A program made the position numbers and the translations under genes. Of a stretch of DNA of 56,105 nucleotides, positions 16,153-24,103 are shown piece after piece (within the stretch, counting starts at the first letter, position 1; the number at the start of each line of letters is the position of its first letter). The notes under the pieces are model-generated. The model was not told where the DNA came from. It did no database searches and saw nothing but the letters and a program-made list of their open reading frames with translations. The DNA comes from an uncultured Pseudomonadota bacterium (lineage in GTDB: Bacteria; Myxococcota_A; UBA796; SXON01), in contig CAIXRH010000075.1 of the NCBI GenBank assembly GCA_903921785.1, positions 1 to 56,105 on the forward strand. The letters run 5' to 3'.

Positions 16153-17799
16153 TCAATACGTCCAGAATTCGGGGTCGCGGAGGAGCACGCTCACCACGGC
16201 CGTCCAGCCCCCTTCGGGGCCGCCGGTCGCTTCCGCGGCGGAGAAGAGGTCGGTCTCGGCGGCGATCGCCTCGGCGTCGGGCTCTTTGGCCATCAACCGG
16301 AGGTGGATGTCGCGGAGGGCCCCCTCGAAGGCGGGGTTGGTGGGCGTGAGCACGGCGAGGGCATCGGGGGTTTCGGTGCCGATGAGGCGACGATCCACCG
16401 GATCCGCCGCGGCGTCGTGGCCCACGACCCAGGTGGCGGCCGCTTGCGCGAGGCGACGCAAGGCGACGGAGCGGGACACCGTGGGCTCGAGGTTGGGCTC
16501 GCGGACCGTGTCGCCGTCGGCGCCGCCGAGGAGCACGCGGAACCCGAGCGTGTCGCTGTCGAGGAGGTCGACGCCGGTGAACGTCCACTGGAACCCGGTG
16601 GCGTCCTCCACCACTGCGCGGAGGGTGGTGGGGCTCATCAGCCGGAGCGGGTGTGCGGCCTGGCGTTGGGCGTCGGTGGCGGCGGCGGTGAGGCTGCCGG
16701 CGCGGTACTCCTCGGTGGCGAAGGTGGCGCGGAGGAGGTCCTTGTAGCTCCAGGACGCGGTGAGGGCGTCGCGGAGGGCGTAGACGGAGGGGTCGTCCTC
16801 CAGCGCGGTCTTGCGCCCCCAGAGGCGCTCGGCCGTGCGCCGCGCGGTGCAGACCGCGAAGCGGGGATCGTCGGCCACGAAGAGCCCGAGCTGGCCCGCC
16901 GCCGTGACCGGCGTGCCGAAGTACCCGGGCGACACGCCGGTGATCGACTCCGAGAGACGCTCGCGCTCGGGGTGGTAGGTGACCATCTCCGTGCCGTCGC
17001 GGTCTTCGTAGGGCCAGAAGCCGAAGAGCGTGGAGGCGAGGGGGTCCATCGTCGCGTGGCAGGCGATGCAGCCGGGTGAGGTGGTGATCGCGTCCTGGAG
17101 GCCCTGCGTGGACTGGTCCGCCACGTTCTCAAAGAGCACGGGCCGCCCGGCGAAGTCGTAGCAGAGCAGGAGCCGGGCGAGCGCGGCCGCGCGGCCCCGG
17201 TTGTAGTTGAAGATCGTCGTGTGGTACCGCATCCACAAGCCGGTGGTGGCGAGGATGCCGTTGGCGGGCCGGCCGTCGGTGTAGCGGGCCTCGCGCCACT
17301 CGCCGGTGGCGGCCGGATCGACGAACTCCAGGGGCGCCATCTCCGCGAGGAGGTCGTTCGCCATGGTGACGTCGGTGGTGACGATCTCGGTGTACGGCCG
17401 GTCCTGGGCGACGACGTGGGCGACGAGGCGTGCGGGTTCATCGTCGAACGCGCGGGTGAAGGGGTAGCTCTGGGTGGGATCGAGGCCGAACTCCGTCGGG
17501 TCGATCCGCAGGGTGTCGAGCCGGAGCAGCCAGCTCTCGGCGACGACGTCGGCGAGGTGGCCCTCGAACGCCGGGTCGGCCATCCACGCTTCGGTGAGGG
17601 TGTCGAGGCCGCCGACCTCGGCCTCGGCCTCGGCGAGCTCGTCGACGGTCGGGAGTCGCCCGCGGGTGTCGATGCTCAGCCGCCGTGCGAGCCGGGCGGG
17701 GTCGAGGGGGACGTAGATCGAGGGCGCTGGCTCGACGACCGGCGGTTCGGACGTGTCCACGGGCGGGGTGGCGCAGCCGAGGAGGACGGCGACGATCAT
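16153..17799 (-). CDS. Lipoprotein with DUF1549/DUF1588-like regions and a CxxCH motif
   Basis: The frame is open to 18387, but the ATG at 17799 overlaps the upstream stop (ATGA) and gives a lipoprotein signal (MIVAVLLGC), so the protein is 548 residues. Near the N-terminus RLARRLSIDTRGRLPT resembles the start of DUF1549. In the middle, a CIACHATMDPLAS segment resembles the conserved core of DUF1588 and has a CxxCH that could bind haem. The C-terminal half has repeated helices. Such proteins are routinely encoded beside DUF1501 genes, as here, and beside a cytochrome c-like lipoprotein two genes upstream. An extracytoplasmic redox or polymer-degradation role has been proposed for such clusters, but it is unproven. 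Confidence 0.8.
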   Translation of the reverse strand: MIVAVLLGCATPPVDTSEPPVVEPAPSIYVPLDPARLARRLSIDTRGRLPTVDELAEAEAEVGGLDTLTEAWMADPAFEGHLADVVAESWLLRLDTLRIDPTEFGLDPTQSYPFTRAFDDEPARLVAHVVAQDRPYTEIVTTDVTMANDLLAEMAPLEFVDPAATGEWREARYTDGRPANGILATTGLWMRYHTTIFNYNRGRAAALARLLLCYDFAGRPVLFENVADQSTQGLQDAITTSPGCIACHATMDPLASTLFGFWPYEDRDGTEMVTYHPERERLSESITGVSPGYFGTPVTAAGQLGLFVADDPRFAVCTARRTAERLWGRKTALEDDPSVYALRDALTASWSYKDLLRATFATEEYRAGSLTAAATDAQRQAAHPLRLMSPTTLRAVVEDATGFQWTFTGVDLLDSDTLGFRVLLGGADGDTVREPNLEPTVSRSVALRRLAQAAATWVVGHDAAADPVDRRLIGTETPDALAVLTPTNPAFEGALRDIHLRLMAKEPDAEAIAAETDLFSAAEATGGPEGGWTAVVSVLLRDPEFWTY

Positions 17800-18659
17800 G
17801 GGTGGGCCGCCAGGGAGGCGCGAGCCGCCGCGTCGAACAGCGGGCCGGACTCGGCGACGACGCAGGTGTCTCCGACGACCTCGGCTCCCCAGGCCACCGC
17901 GCCGCAGCCGTCCGGCCCGACCGAGAGCGTCCACCAGCCGGAGCTCGGATCGCGGACACCGACCTCGCCGGAGGTCGGGAGCATCCCGGCGTACGCGACG
18001 TCCCGGAATTCGATGTACGCGCTGCCCCCCATCACCCCTCCATTGACCACCCCGGAGAACCCCGACGTTTCGTCCACCTCGCCGGAGATCTGGATGCCCC
18101 CCTCCGTTCCCGCGGCGATCGCGCCATGCCAGAGGGGGTCGCGATACTGACCCCCGTAGAAGGTGGCGAACGAGGCGGTGTCCCCGGTGCGTGTCCACTC
18201 GATATCGGCGTGCCCGCCGGCGTAGACCTCCTCGCCGGACGCGGTGACCTCGCCGGTGAGCGACCAGAGATCCGTGGCGATGAGTTCCTCGCCGTCCGCG
18301 GACGCCCGTCGGGTGACGTAGGCGATCCACACGCCGAGGATGGTGTAGTGGCGGCCGGTGCACGGGCCGCTCCAGTAGGACGTCCACGTCTCCGGGTCGT
18401 CCTTGGAGAAGACCCGCACCGGGCAGCTGCCCGCGCCCGCGAGGCTGTCGTCCATCAAGCCCTCAAACCAGGCATGAAGATCGAGCGGCCAGACAAGGCC
18501 CTGAGTGCTCGCCTCCCGGAAAGCCGCCTCCACTCCGGCAAGATCGAGCTCGGGGGGGATCTCGGGGGCGGGGAAGGCCTCGGACGTGTCGCCGCGGGCG
18601 CCGGGCGTGCCCACCCCGCTGTCCGTCGCCCCGGAGGTACAGGCGACCAGGAAGATCAT
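17796..18659 (-). CDS. Lipoprotein of unknown function
   Basis: I start at the internal ATG at 18659, which overlaps the upstream stop by ATGA and gives the lipoprotein signal MIFLVAC (287 residues); an ATG three codons earlier is also possible. After the Cys the sequence is Thr/Ser/Gly/Asp-rich (TSGATDSGVG), as in several lipoproteins of this window. The remainder is beta-rich, with several Gly-rich strands and paired cysteines. I recognise no family. It sits between a cytochrome c-like lipoprotein and the DUF1549-type gene, so it probably belongs to the same envelope complex. Confidence 0.75.
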   Translation of the reverse strand: MIFLVACTSGATDSGVGTPGARGDTSEAFPAPEIPPELDLAGVEAAFREASTQGLVWPLDLHAWFEGLMDDSLAGAGSCPVRVFSKDDPETWTSYWSGPCTGRHYTILGVWIAYVTRRASADGEELIATDLWSLTGEVTASGEEVYAGGHADIEWTRTGDTASFATFYGGQYRDPLWHGAIAAGTEGGIQISGEVDETSGFSGVVNGGVMGGSAYIEFRDVAYAGMLPTSGEVGVRDPSSGWWTLSVGPDGCGAVAWGAEVVGDTCVVAESGPLFDAAARASLAAHP

Positions 18660-19036
18660 CGCCCACACGCCAGGTACTCGCGGAGCCGCTCAAGCTCGAC
18701 GTCGGGCACCCCGCCCCCGATCGGCATGGTGCCGTCGTCGAGCACGGTGCGCTCCACCGCGTCGAGCTGGGCGAGCGCGTCCGCTTCGCTGTCGAAGTTC
18801 ACGGCCTCGGGCGCGCCCCGCCGATCCGCGGTGCCCGACGAGTGGCACGTGCGGCAATAGCCCGCGAAGAAGCCGGCGCCCCAGTTCTCCCAGGTGGTGG
18901 AGCTGGCGGCGAGGGAGCACGAGTCGGCCTCGGCCTGCGAGTCATCGGCGGTCGGCTCGGCGGAGGCGCACGCGAGCGCGCCGACGAGCAGGAAGAGCGG
19001 GGACGGGAGCGCAGACGCCACGGCCGGAGCGTACAT
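18656..19036 (-). CDS. Small cytochrome c-like lipoprotein
   Basis: The 126-residue protein has a signal peptide with a probable lipobox (LVGALAC) and then one CRTCH haem c motif (CxxCH). A later methionine in GTMPIGGGVPD is the likely sixth ligand, and the C-terminal helix ELERLREYLACG is typical of monohaem class I cytochromes. The stop overlaps the next lipoprotein start. It begins 17 bases after the upstream Pro-tailed gene, preceded by a GAGG ribosome site. It is probably an electron carrier anchored at the membrane for the DUF1549/DUF1501 group. Confidence 0.85.
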   Translation of the reverse strand: MYAPAVASALPSPLFLLVGALACASAEPTADDSQAEADSCSLAASSTTWENWGAGFFAGYCRTCHSSGTADRRGAPEAVNFDSEADALAQLDAVERTVLDDGTMPIGGGVPDVELERLREYLACGR

Positions 19037-19053
19037 CCCGCCTCAGGGGCCGG

Positions 19054-19773
19054 CTACTTCTTCTTTCCCTTGGGGGGCGGCGGCGCCGGGGGAGGGGGCG
19101 GCGGGGGCGGGGGCGCGGCGGCCGCCTTGCGCGCTTCGGCGTCTGCCACGGCCTTCTGGAACTCGGCGTACAGCGTGGCGTCCGGCGCGTGGGCGCAGTT
19201 GTCGGTGAGGGGAACCACCGCGTCGAGGTTGTCTTCGTCGGCGTAGAGGATGCCGTCGAAGCAGTCCCAGGCGACGTGGTTGGACGCGGCGCGGGAGGCG
19301 GCGACGAGCGTGTGGCCGCTCGCGTAGTCCTTCCGCGCGACCAGCACGGTCTGGGCGATGCGCTGCCCATCCACATTGCCGGGCTTCAACCCAAGGACCG
19401 CCTTGGCCTCGGTGAGCGCGAGGTCGGCGTCGTTGGTGGCGGCGGCGGCGCGGGCGTACCAGAGGTGGGCCTCGACCTGATCGGCGTTCTGGCCGGCGGC
19501 GTGCTTCGCCGGGTCGAGCGCGTCGGCCGGCTTGCCCTGCATCACCAGGGCCCGGGCGAGGCCGGTGAGGGCCTGGCCGCAGTCGGGCTCGGTGGTGAGC
19601 ACCTTGCGGAAGGCGGCCTCGGCGGCGGCCCAATCCTGAGCGAGCAACGCATCCATCCCGACCTTCTGGTCGGCCGCGGCGGCTTCGGTGGCCTTCCAGG
19701 CGGGCGCCGGTGGGGGCGCAGGTTTCTTGGCGTTCGCGGGGGAGAGGACCAGCAGGAGGAGCAGGGTGTGCAC
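19054..19773 (-). CDS. Secreted TPR-like protein with Pro-rich C-terminal tail
   Basis: A GTG at 19773 gives a signal peptide (VHTLLLLLVLSPANA) and 239 residues; the longer frame upstream is antisense to HMG-CoA reductase. The mature part has helical pairs with TPR character (DWAAAEAAFRKVLTTEPDCGQALTGLARAL, split over about residues 45-75, then further Ala-rich helices). The C-terminus is a run of prolines with Lys at the end (PPPPKGKKK). A strong promoter candidate ends seven bases before the GTG. It may start a transcript through the cytochrome/DUF1549/DUF1501 genes that follow at short spacing. Confidence 0.78.
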   Translation of the reverse strand: MHTLLLLLVLSPANAKKPAPPPAPAWKATEAAAADQKVGMDALLAQDWAAAEAAFRKVLTTEPDCGQALTGLARALVMQGKPADALDPAKHAAGQNADQVEAHLWYARAAAATNDADLALTEAKAVLGLKPGNVDGQRIAQTVLVARKDYASGHTLVAASRAASNHVAWDCFDGILYADEDNLDAVVPLTDNCAHAPDATLYAEFQKAVADAEARKAAAAPPPPPPPPPAPPPPKGKKK

Positions 19774-19780
19774 GACCGGC

Positions 19781-19809
19781 AATATACGGGGCCGATGCCC
19801 GTCGATCAA
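19781..19809 (-). promoter_or_regulatory. Promoter candidate giving a leaderless or near-leaderless transcript
   Basis: On the minus strand TTGATC (19809-19804) and TATATT (19786-19781) are separated by exactly 17 bases. The -10 ends seven bases before the GTG at 19773, so transcription would begin at or next to the start codon. The -35 lies within the first codons of the divergent HMG-CoA reductase gene. Confidence 0.55.
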
Positions 19810-20937
19810 CTCCGCTCCCCCCCTCGCGACCCCGCCGACGACTGGTCCGAGGCGGCCGTGGCCGCGCGCCGCACGTTCTACGAAGATGTGCGGAGCGGGT
19901 GGTCCGCACCCCACCTCGGCGGCGCGCCGGTCCCACCCGGGCAGGCCCGCGGCAACGTCGAGGGCCTCCTCGGCTATGCGCAGGTGCCGTTCGGCGTCGC
20001 GTACCCCCTGGTGCTCCGAGGCGACTTCGAGGGCGCGTACGCCGTGCCCTTCGCCACCACGGAAGGCACGATGGTGGCCAGCTATCAGCGGGGGTTCCGG
20101 CTGTGCGCCGAGGCGGGCGGTGTCTGCGCCCGGGTGCTCCGGGAGGGCTACGCGCTCTACCCGCTCCTCGCCTACGCGTCGGTGGACGACGCGCTGGCCG
20201 CCGCCCGCGTGGTCGACGCCGAGCGCGACCGCCTCGTGGCCCTCGCGAACGCCACCACCGCTCACGGACACGTCACCGAATTGAGCTGGGAATTGCTTGG
20301 GCGACGGCTGATGCTCACGGTGCGGATGGACACGGGGGACGCGCAGGGCGCGAACATGGTGAACCGGGCGGTCAGCGCGCTGGTGGCGGGGATGCCCGGC
20401 CGGCCGCGGGTGGCGCTCCACGGCTACGACCCCGAGAAGCGCGCGAGCACCCGCCACTGGCGCGGTCGGTGGACCGTGGCCGACGTGACCCTCCCCGGTG
20501 AGCTCGTGCGCGCGCGGCTCCGGACGACCCCGGAGGCGATCGCGGAGCTGTGGACCGACTACCACCTCGCCTACGGGCGCATGGGCACCGCGAACCACGG
20601 CCTGCAGGTGGCCAACGGCCTCGCCGGCCTCTACGTCGCCACCGGGCAGGACGCCGCCTACGTGGCCGAGTCCTGCGCCTGCACGCTCTCGCTGGAGGCG
20701 CGCAACGGCGACCTCTACGCCTCCCTCGACCTGCCGTCCTTGCACGTCGCGACGGTGGGCGGGGGCACCCGCAAGGGCACGGCTGCCGAGGCGCAAGCGC
20801 TCCTCGGCGTGAAGAGCGCCCGGGAGCTCGCCTGCGTGACCGCCGCCGCGCTCCTCGCCGGCGACCTCAACCTCGCCGCCAGCTTCCTCGGCGACGACTT
20901 CGCCGGGGCGCACGAGCGGCTGGGGAGGAATCGGTAG
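19795..20937 (+). CDS. Hydroxymethylglutaryl-CoA reductase, class I-like
   Basis: The 380-residue protein has the HMG-CoA reductase motifs in order: EGLLGYAQVPFGVAYPL with catalytic Glu at residue 56, VPFATTEGTMVAS, MDTGDAQGANMVN with catalytic Asp, a Lys in the DPEKRA segment, and TVGGGTRKG near the C-terminus, ending with a His (AHERLGRN). The motif wording (ATTEG, TVGGGT) resembles class I more than class II enzymes. It reduces HMG-CoA to mevalonate, the committed step of the mevalonate route to isoprenoids, which myxobacteria use. The start is the ATG at 19795; it has no strong ribosome site. No other mevalonate gene is in the window. Confidence 0.92.
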   Translation: MPVDQLRSPPRDPADDWSEAAVAARRTFYEDVRSGWSAPHLGGAPVPPGQARGNVEGLLGYAQVPFGVAYPLVLRGDFEGAYAVPFATTEGTMVASYQRGFRLCAEAGGVCARVLREGYALYPLLAYASVDDALAAARVVDAERDRLVALANATTAHGHVTELSWELLGRRLMLTVRMDTGDAQGANMVNRAVSALVAGMPGRPRVALHGYDPEKRASTRHWRGRWTVADVTLPGELVRARLRTTPEAIAELWTDYHLAYGRMGTANHGLQVANGLAGLYVATGQDAAYVAESCACTLSLEARNGDLYASLDLPSLHVATVGGGTRKGTAAEAQALLGVKSARELACVTAAALLAGDLNLAASFLGDDFAGAHERLGRNR

Positions 20938-21007
20938 GGCGCCGATCCGGGCGTGCCGGCTCCCTCCGGTCGCCGTCGGCCTCCCTGCGGGCTCGGCCTC
21001 CGGCCTC

Positions 21008-21034
21008 GGCCGCGGCGCCGTGCGCGCCGCGGCC
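21008..21034. terminator. Strong GC hairpin between convergent genes
   Basis: GGCCGCGGCGC and GCGCCGCGGCC form a perfect 11-base stem around a five-base loop (CGTGC). It lies 70 bases after the HMG-CoA reductase stop, in the convergent spacer before the ferredoxin gene stop. With no T-run, it may act in either direction as a pause or RNA-end stabiliser. Confidence 0.5.
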
Positions 21035-21196
21035 GGCGGCGGCTCCCAGGCGCTGGCCTCCGACGCCTCCTCTGCGCCGCCGCCGCCCTCCGGTCCGCCT
21101 CACGCGGCGCGGTCGATACGTCATTCGCAGGATCGGAGTCGGTCGCGCTTTCGGGCGGAGGCGGTGTCCAAAGGGCCGCTTCGGGGCGGCGGGTGG

Positions 21197-22204
21197 CTAC
21201 CCTTCCTGGAAGCTGGTCGCGAGCCCACGCTCGGTCGCCTCGCCTTCGCTGACCCAGTGGATACACGTAACCGGGCACGCCTCGATGGCGTCCTGGATGA
21301 GGTCCATGGGGCCGTCCTGGGCCACCGGGGCGGCCTTTCCGTCAGCGGGGAGCACGAAGACCTTGTCGGTCTGCTCCACGCAGGTGCCGCAGGAGATGCA
21401 CTCCCACTGGTCGATCGCCAACAAGTGGCCGGCGGCCTTGGCGCGGGAGCTCTCGTTGTCGACCGGGCCCCAGTAGGGAGTGCCGTCCTCCGCGCGGTTG
21501 ATGCCGATGCCGCCGCGGATCGCGCCGACGTCGCGGTTGTTGGCCTTGGCGCGGGCGATGTAGTGGTCGAGGTCGGTGGAGCCCTGGTCGGCGTGGAGCA
21601 GCTTCTCCGGGGCGCGCGCGGCGGCGGCAGCGGCGGCGGCGAGGGAGAGCTTGACGGGGGCGGGCTCGGGCGCGGCGGCAGCGGGCGTCGGGGCGGTGAC
21701 GGGCGAGGGGGGGGCGGCGGGCGCGGTGACGACGGGTTCGGGCGCGACGGGCGTGGCGACGACGGGTTCGGGCGCGACGGGCGGCGCGGCGACCGCTGGC
21801 TCGGCGGCCGTGGCGGCGACGGGCGCGACGATCTCCGTGGCCGGCGCGACCTCGACGACCGCGGCGACGGGCTCCTCCGGGAGCGCGGGCGCGATCGCGG
21901 CCTCGGGAGCCACGTCGACCGAACCGACCAGGGCGGCGGACGGCTCCGCCTCTCCGCCCAGACGCTCCGCGGCGGCCGGCGCCTCCGGCGACGGCCTTGG
22001 CGCTGACGCGACCGCCCCTTCCGCCCGCGCCGCTCCCGCGGCGCTCCGCTCCACCCGCCCTGCCGCCGCCTCCGGCGGCCCCGGCTTCGCCGGTGGCGCC
22101 TCCGGCGCAGGCTTCCCGGGCAGGCGCCCGGCGAGGGCGTCCTTGACGGTGCCCCGGAGCCCCTTCTCCTCGGCGCCGAGCGCCGCGCGCAGCCGGCCGA
22201 ACAT
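21197..22204 (-). CDS. [4Fe-4S] ferredoxin with long Ala/Pro-rich N-terminal extension
   Basis: From the ATG at 22204 the 335-residue protein has a short basic N-terminal helix, then about 180 residues of Ala/Pro/Glu/Val low complexity, including repeated VAPEPVV units, and only at the C-terminus a single-cluster ferredoxin domain. The cluster ligands are CISCGTC followed by ACPVTC. A conserved stretch before it (IRGGIGINRAEDGTPYWG) may bind a partner. The ATG shares one base with the stop of the [2Fe-2S] gene upstream (TGATG). It is predicted to be a one-electron carrier; the long linker could tether the cluster to a large complex. The partner is unknown. Confidence 0.82.
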   Translation of the reverse strand: MFGRLRAALGAEEKGLRGTVKDALAGRLPGKPAPEAPPAKPGPPEAAAGRVERSAAGAARAEGAVASAPRPSPEAPAAAERLGGEAEPSAALVGSVDVAPEAAIAPALPEEPVAAVVEVAPATEIVAPVAATAAEPAVAAPPVAPEPVVATPVAPEPVVTAPAAPPSPVTAPTPAAAAPEPAPVKLSLAAAAAAAARAPEKLLHADQGSTDLDHYIARAKANNRDVGAIRGGIGINRAEDGTPYWGPVDNESSRAKAAGHLLAIDQWECISCGTCVEQTDKVFVLPADGKAAPVAQDGPMDLIQDAIEACPVTCIHWVSEGEATERGLATSFQEG

Positions 22205-22521
22205 CAGCCCTCCAGGACCAGCCGCTTCACCGGCCGGCCGCCGTGGAAGTGTTCCCGGACGATCTCCGGGACGTCCGCTGCCGTGACCCCGCCGTACCAG
22301 GTGCCCTCCGGGTACACCACGAGGGTGGGACCGGCGCGGCACGGACCGAGGCAGTTGCTGGTCTGGAGCTTCACGTTCTCCCAGAGCGCTTCGTCCTGTT
22401 CGAGCGCGGCGCCGAGCGCGGCGGCGACCTCCGCGCACCCGCGGTCGGCGCACGAGCCCTTGGGGTGCCCCGGCGGGCGCTTGTTCGTGCAGACGAAGAC
22501 GTGATGCTTCCAGGCAGGCAT
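22204..22521 (-). CDS. Thioredoxin-fold [2Fe-2S] ferredoxin
   Basis: The 105-residue protein begins at the ATG at 22521 and shows the ligand pattern of Clostridium/Aquifex-type thioredoxin-like [2Fe-2S] ferredoxins: CTNKRPPGHPKGSC with ten or so residues between the first two Cys, and CLGPCRAGP near residue 60, followed by VVYPEGTWYGGV, which is highly conserved in the family. It is coupled to the [4Fe-4S] protein downstream. A TATAGT sits six bases before the ATG. The likely function is soluble electron transfer. Confidence 0.9.
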   Translation of the reverse strand: MPAWKHHVFVCTNKRPPGHPKGSCADRGCAEVAAALGAALEQDEALWENVKLQTSNCLGPCRAGPTLVVYPEGTWYGGVTAADVPEIVREHFHGGRPVKRLVLEG

Positions 22522-22527
22522 GGGGGG

Positions 22528-22533
22528 ACTATA
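22528..22533 (-). promoter_or_regulatory. -10 element candidate, leaderless type, for the [2Fe-2S] gene
   Basis: TATAGT on the minus strand matches TATAAT at five positions and ends exactly six bases (CCCCCC) before the ATG at 22521. There is no purine-rich ribosome site. No convincing -35 is seen. Confidence 0.5.
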
Positions 22534-22644
22534 CCCGCGGGCGGGCGGTCTGGCCGGTGAGCGGGCGCACCGGGAGCGCGGGGGGGCGCGCGGCAGCCAT
22601 CCGGGGACGGGGCGCGATACGTCGGCGCCACTCCCGGTGGCCGA

Positions 22645-23139
22645 ATGCGGTTCGTGCTGGCGTTCTCCCTGCTCCTCCCCGCGGGCGCCTTCGCCGCGCC
22701 GCGCACCGCTCCACCGACCGCTCCGGCCGCGGCGCCCGCGTCCGCGCCGGTGGCGCCGACGATCGATCCCGCCTTCGAGGCGGACATCCGGCAGCTCCTG
22801 GCGGTCACGGGCTCCGCCGCGCTGGCCAAGCAGATGATGACCCAGATGTTGCCGCAGCTCAAGCAGCTCGCGCCCTCGCTCCCCGCGTCGTTCTGGACCG
22901 ACTTCGAAGCCTCGGTGGACACCAACGAGCTCATCGACCTGATGGTCCCGGTCTACGCCCGGCACCTCACGGACGACGACGTGAAGGCGCTCGTCGCCTT
23001 CTACCAGACGCCGACCGGGCAGAAGTACATCTCCGTCTCCCCGGCGATCGCGCAGGACTCGATGATGGTGGGCCGGCAGTGGGGGGAGAGCCTCGCGATG
23101 CGGGTGCTGACGAAGGCGCAGGCGGCTCCGGCTCCCTGA
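22645..23139 (+). CDS. DUF2059-family secreted protein
   Basis: The 164-residue product has a signal peptide (MRFVLAFSLLLPAGAFA), a Pro/Ala-rich linker of about 20 residues, and a helical domain with the DUF2059 hallmark LVAFYQTPTGQKYI followed by SPAIAQDSM. DUF2059 proteins are periplasmic or outer-membrane-associated and of unknown function. The gene is divergent from the ferredoxin pair (123-base spacer) and is followed by the long non-coding region. Confidence 0.88.
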   Translation: MRFVLAFSLLLPAGAFAAPRTAPPTAPAAAPASAPVAPTIDPAFEADIRQLLAVTGSAALAKQMMTQMLPQLKQLAPSLPASFWTDFEASVDTNELIDLMVPVYARHLTDDDVKALVAFYQTPTGQKYISVSPAIAQDSMMVGRQWGESLAMRVLTKAQAAPAP

Positions 23140-23163
23140 GGAGGCCGAAGCGAGCAGGTGCCA

Positions 23164-23240
23164 AGGGGCTGGAGGCGGCCCACCGCCTTGCCCCCCGTCA
23201 ACGTCGGCGGTCGAGGAGCCGCCGGGGCGAGAATGGCGAG
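23164..23240 (+). repeat. Interspersed repeat family B, copy 1 (77 bases)
   Basis: The element begins AGGGGCTGG and ends GAGAATGGCGAG. Its last 39 bases match the copy at 29274-29312 with three differences. It contains CGGCGG-N8-CCGCCG, a hairpin. It lies just downstream of a gene end. Confidence 0.8.
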
Positions 23241-23303
23241 CTCGGAGCATGGGGGCTGCGGGGACGGAGCACGGGTGAACCCCTCAACGTTGCGCCCTCC
23301 GGC

Positions 23304-23328
23304 TTGGCGTCTTTGTGTCTTTGCGTGG
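23304..23328 (-). repeat. Family C repeat (CGCAAAG type), left inverted arm
   Basis: Read on the minus strand this is CCACGCAAAGACACAAAGACG followed by CCAA, the reverse of the motif at 23370-23394. The arms are 41 bases apart and face each other, so the pair could fold or mark the ends of a small element. Confidence 0.6.
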
Positions 23329-23369
23329 ACTCTCTGGGTGGGCCTGCCCGCGGCCAGGTTCTCGAAGCT

Positions 23370-23394
23370 CGCGCCAAGGCGCAAAGAGACGCGG
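23370..23394 (+). repeat. Family C repeat (CGCAAAG type), right arm
   Basis: The segment contains CGCGCCAAGGCGCAAAGAG. A similar motif recurs at 55803-55829. CGCAAAGACGCAAAG-type repeats are widely scattered in many bacterial genomes. Confidence 0.6.
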
Positions 23395-23531
23395 GAACCA
23401 CGTGGTGCGGTTCGGGAAAGTCCATTTGGCCAAGCGGCACTATTGTCGGCTTCCTTCGTCGCGAGCAAGAAACGGATGCACGAACGCCGAGAATGTCGCC
23501 GCCCTCCTCGGGGCCCCGTGCCGGTCTTGAG

Positions 23532-23550
23532 CGGCGGCGCTCGGCCGCCG
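23532..23550. other. Short perfect hairpin
   Basis: CGGCGGC and GCCGCCG form a seven-base stem with loop GCTCG. It lies immediately before the 63-base tandem repeat. Confidence 0.45.
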
Positions 23551-23557
23551 AGCCCAA

Positions 23558-23707
23558 CCCCAAGGAACCGCGCCTGTGACCCGCTCACCCTGCGCGTTCC
23601 TTGGCCTCCGCGGCGTTCCACCCCAAGAAACCGCGCCTGTGACCCCCTCACCCTACGCGTTCCTTGGGCTCCGCGGCGCCCAACTCCAAGAGACCGACCG
23701 TGTCACC
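23558..23707 (+). repeat. 63-base tandem repeat, 2.4 copies, each with nested palindrome
   Basis: Copies are at 23558-23620, 23621-23683 and a partial one at 23684-23707. Copies 1 and 2 differ at only a few bases. In each full copy CCAAGGAAC at the left (AAGAAAC in copy 2) pairs with GTTCCTTGG to the right; CGCGC and GCGCG extend the stem past a one-base bulge, and GTGA/TCAC pair in the loop. It is too short and too few in number to be CRISPR. Confidence 0.8.
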
Positions 23708-24067
23708 GGCACTTACGAATTCCGTTCAGCAAAGCGACTCTCTCGCTGACACGTTGCGCCGAATTTTCAAAATCGCAAGCATGAACGCTGAGCATGCGGG
23801 GTTCGTCGACAATTCTGCACAAAACGCCGGCTTGCTCCCCTGAATCGCCCGATCCGCATCGCGTGGTCGGACGAGGGGCCGTTCTCGCGGGCGGAGGTCC
23901 GTTCCGCTGGCCCGCATCGGGACAGCTCGCCTTCGCCCGCGGCGAGGTCGACGCGGGACGTGCCGCCCGGGAGGAGGCCCGGCGTGAGGTCCAGGCGATG
24001 GGCTACCACCGGCGCGACCCTGAGCTGGAGGCGCTGACGCACCTCGGATGCCCCGACCCCCGACGTT

Positions 24068-24103
24068 GGTCCTGGCTCGCGAGGGTGGAGCCGGGCCGGG
24101 AGG
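24068..24103 (+). repeat. Interspersed repeat family A, copy 2
   Basis: The first 21 bases (GGTCCTGGCTCGCGAGGGT plus GG) are identical to copy 1 at 12953, and the end GGGCCGGGAGG matches copy 3. It lies 24 bases beyond the stop of the minus-strand C45 gene. Confidence 0.75.

Noticed and set aside
23558-23707. CRISPR-like array
   Set aside because: Direct tandem units without spacers, fewer than three, with no cas genes in the window.
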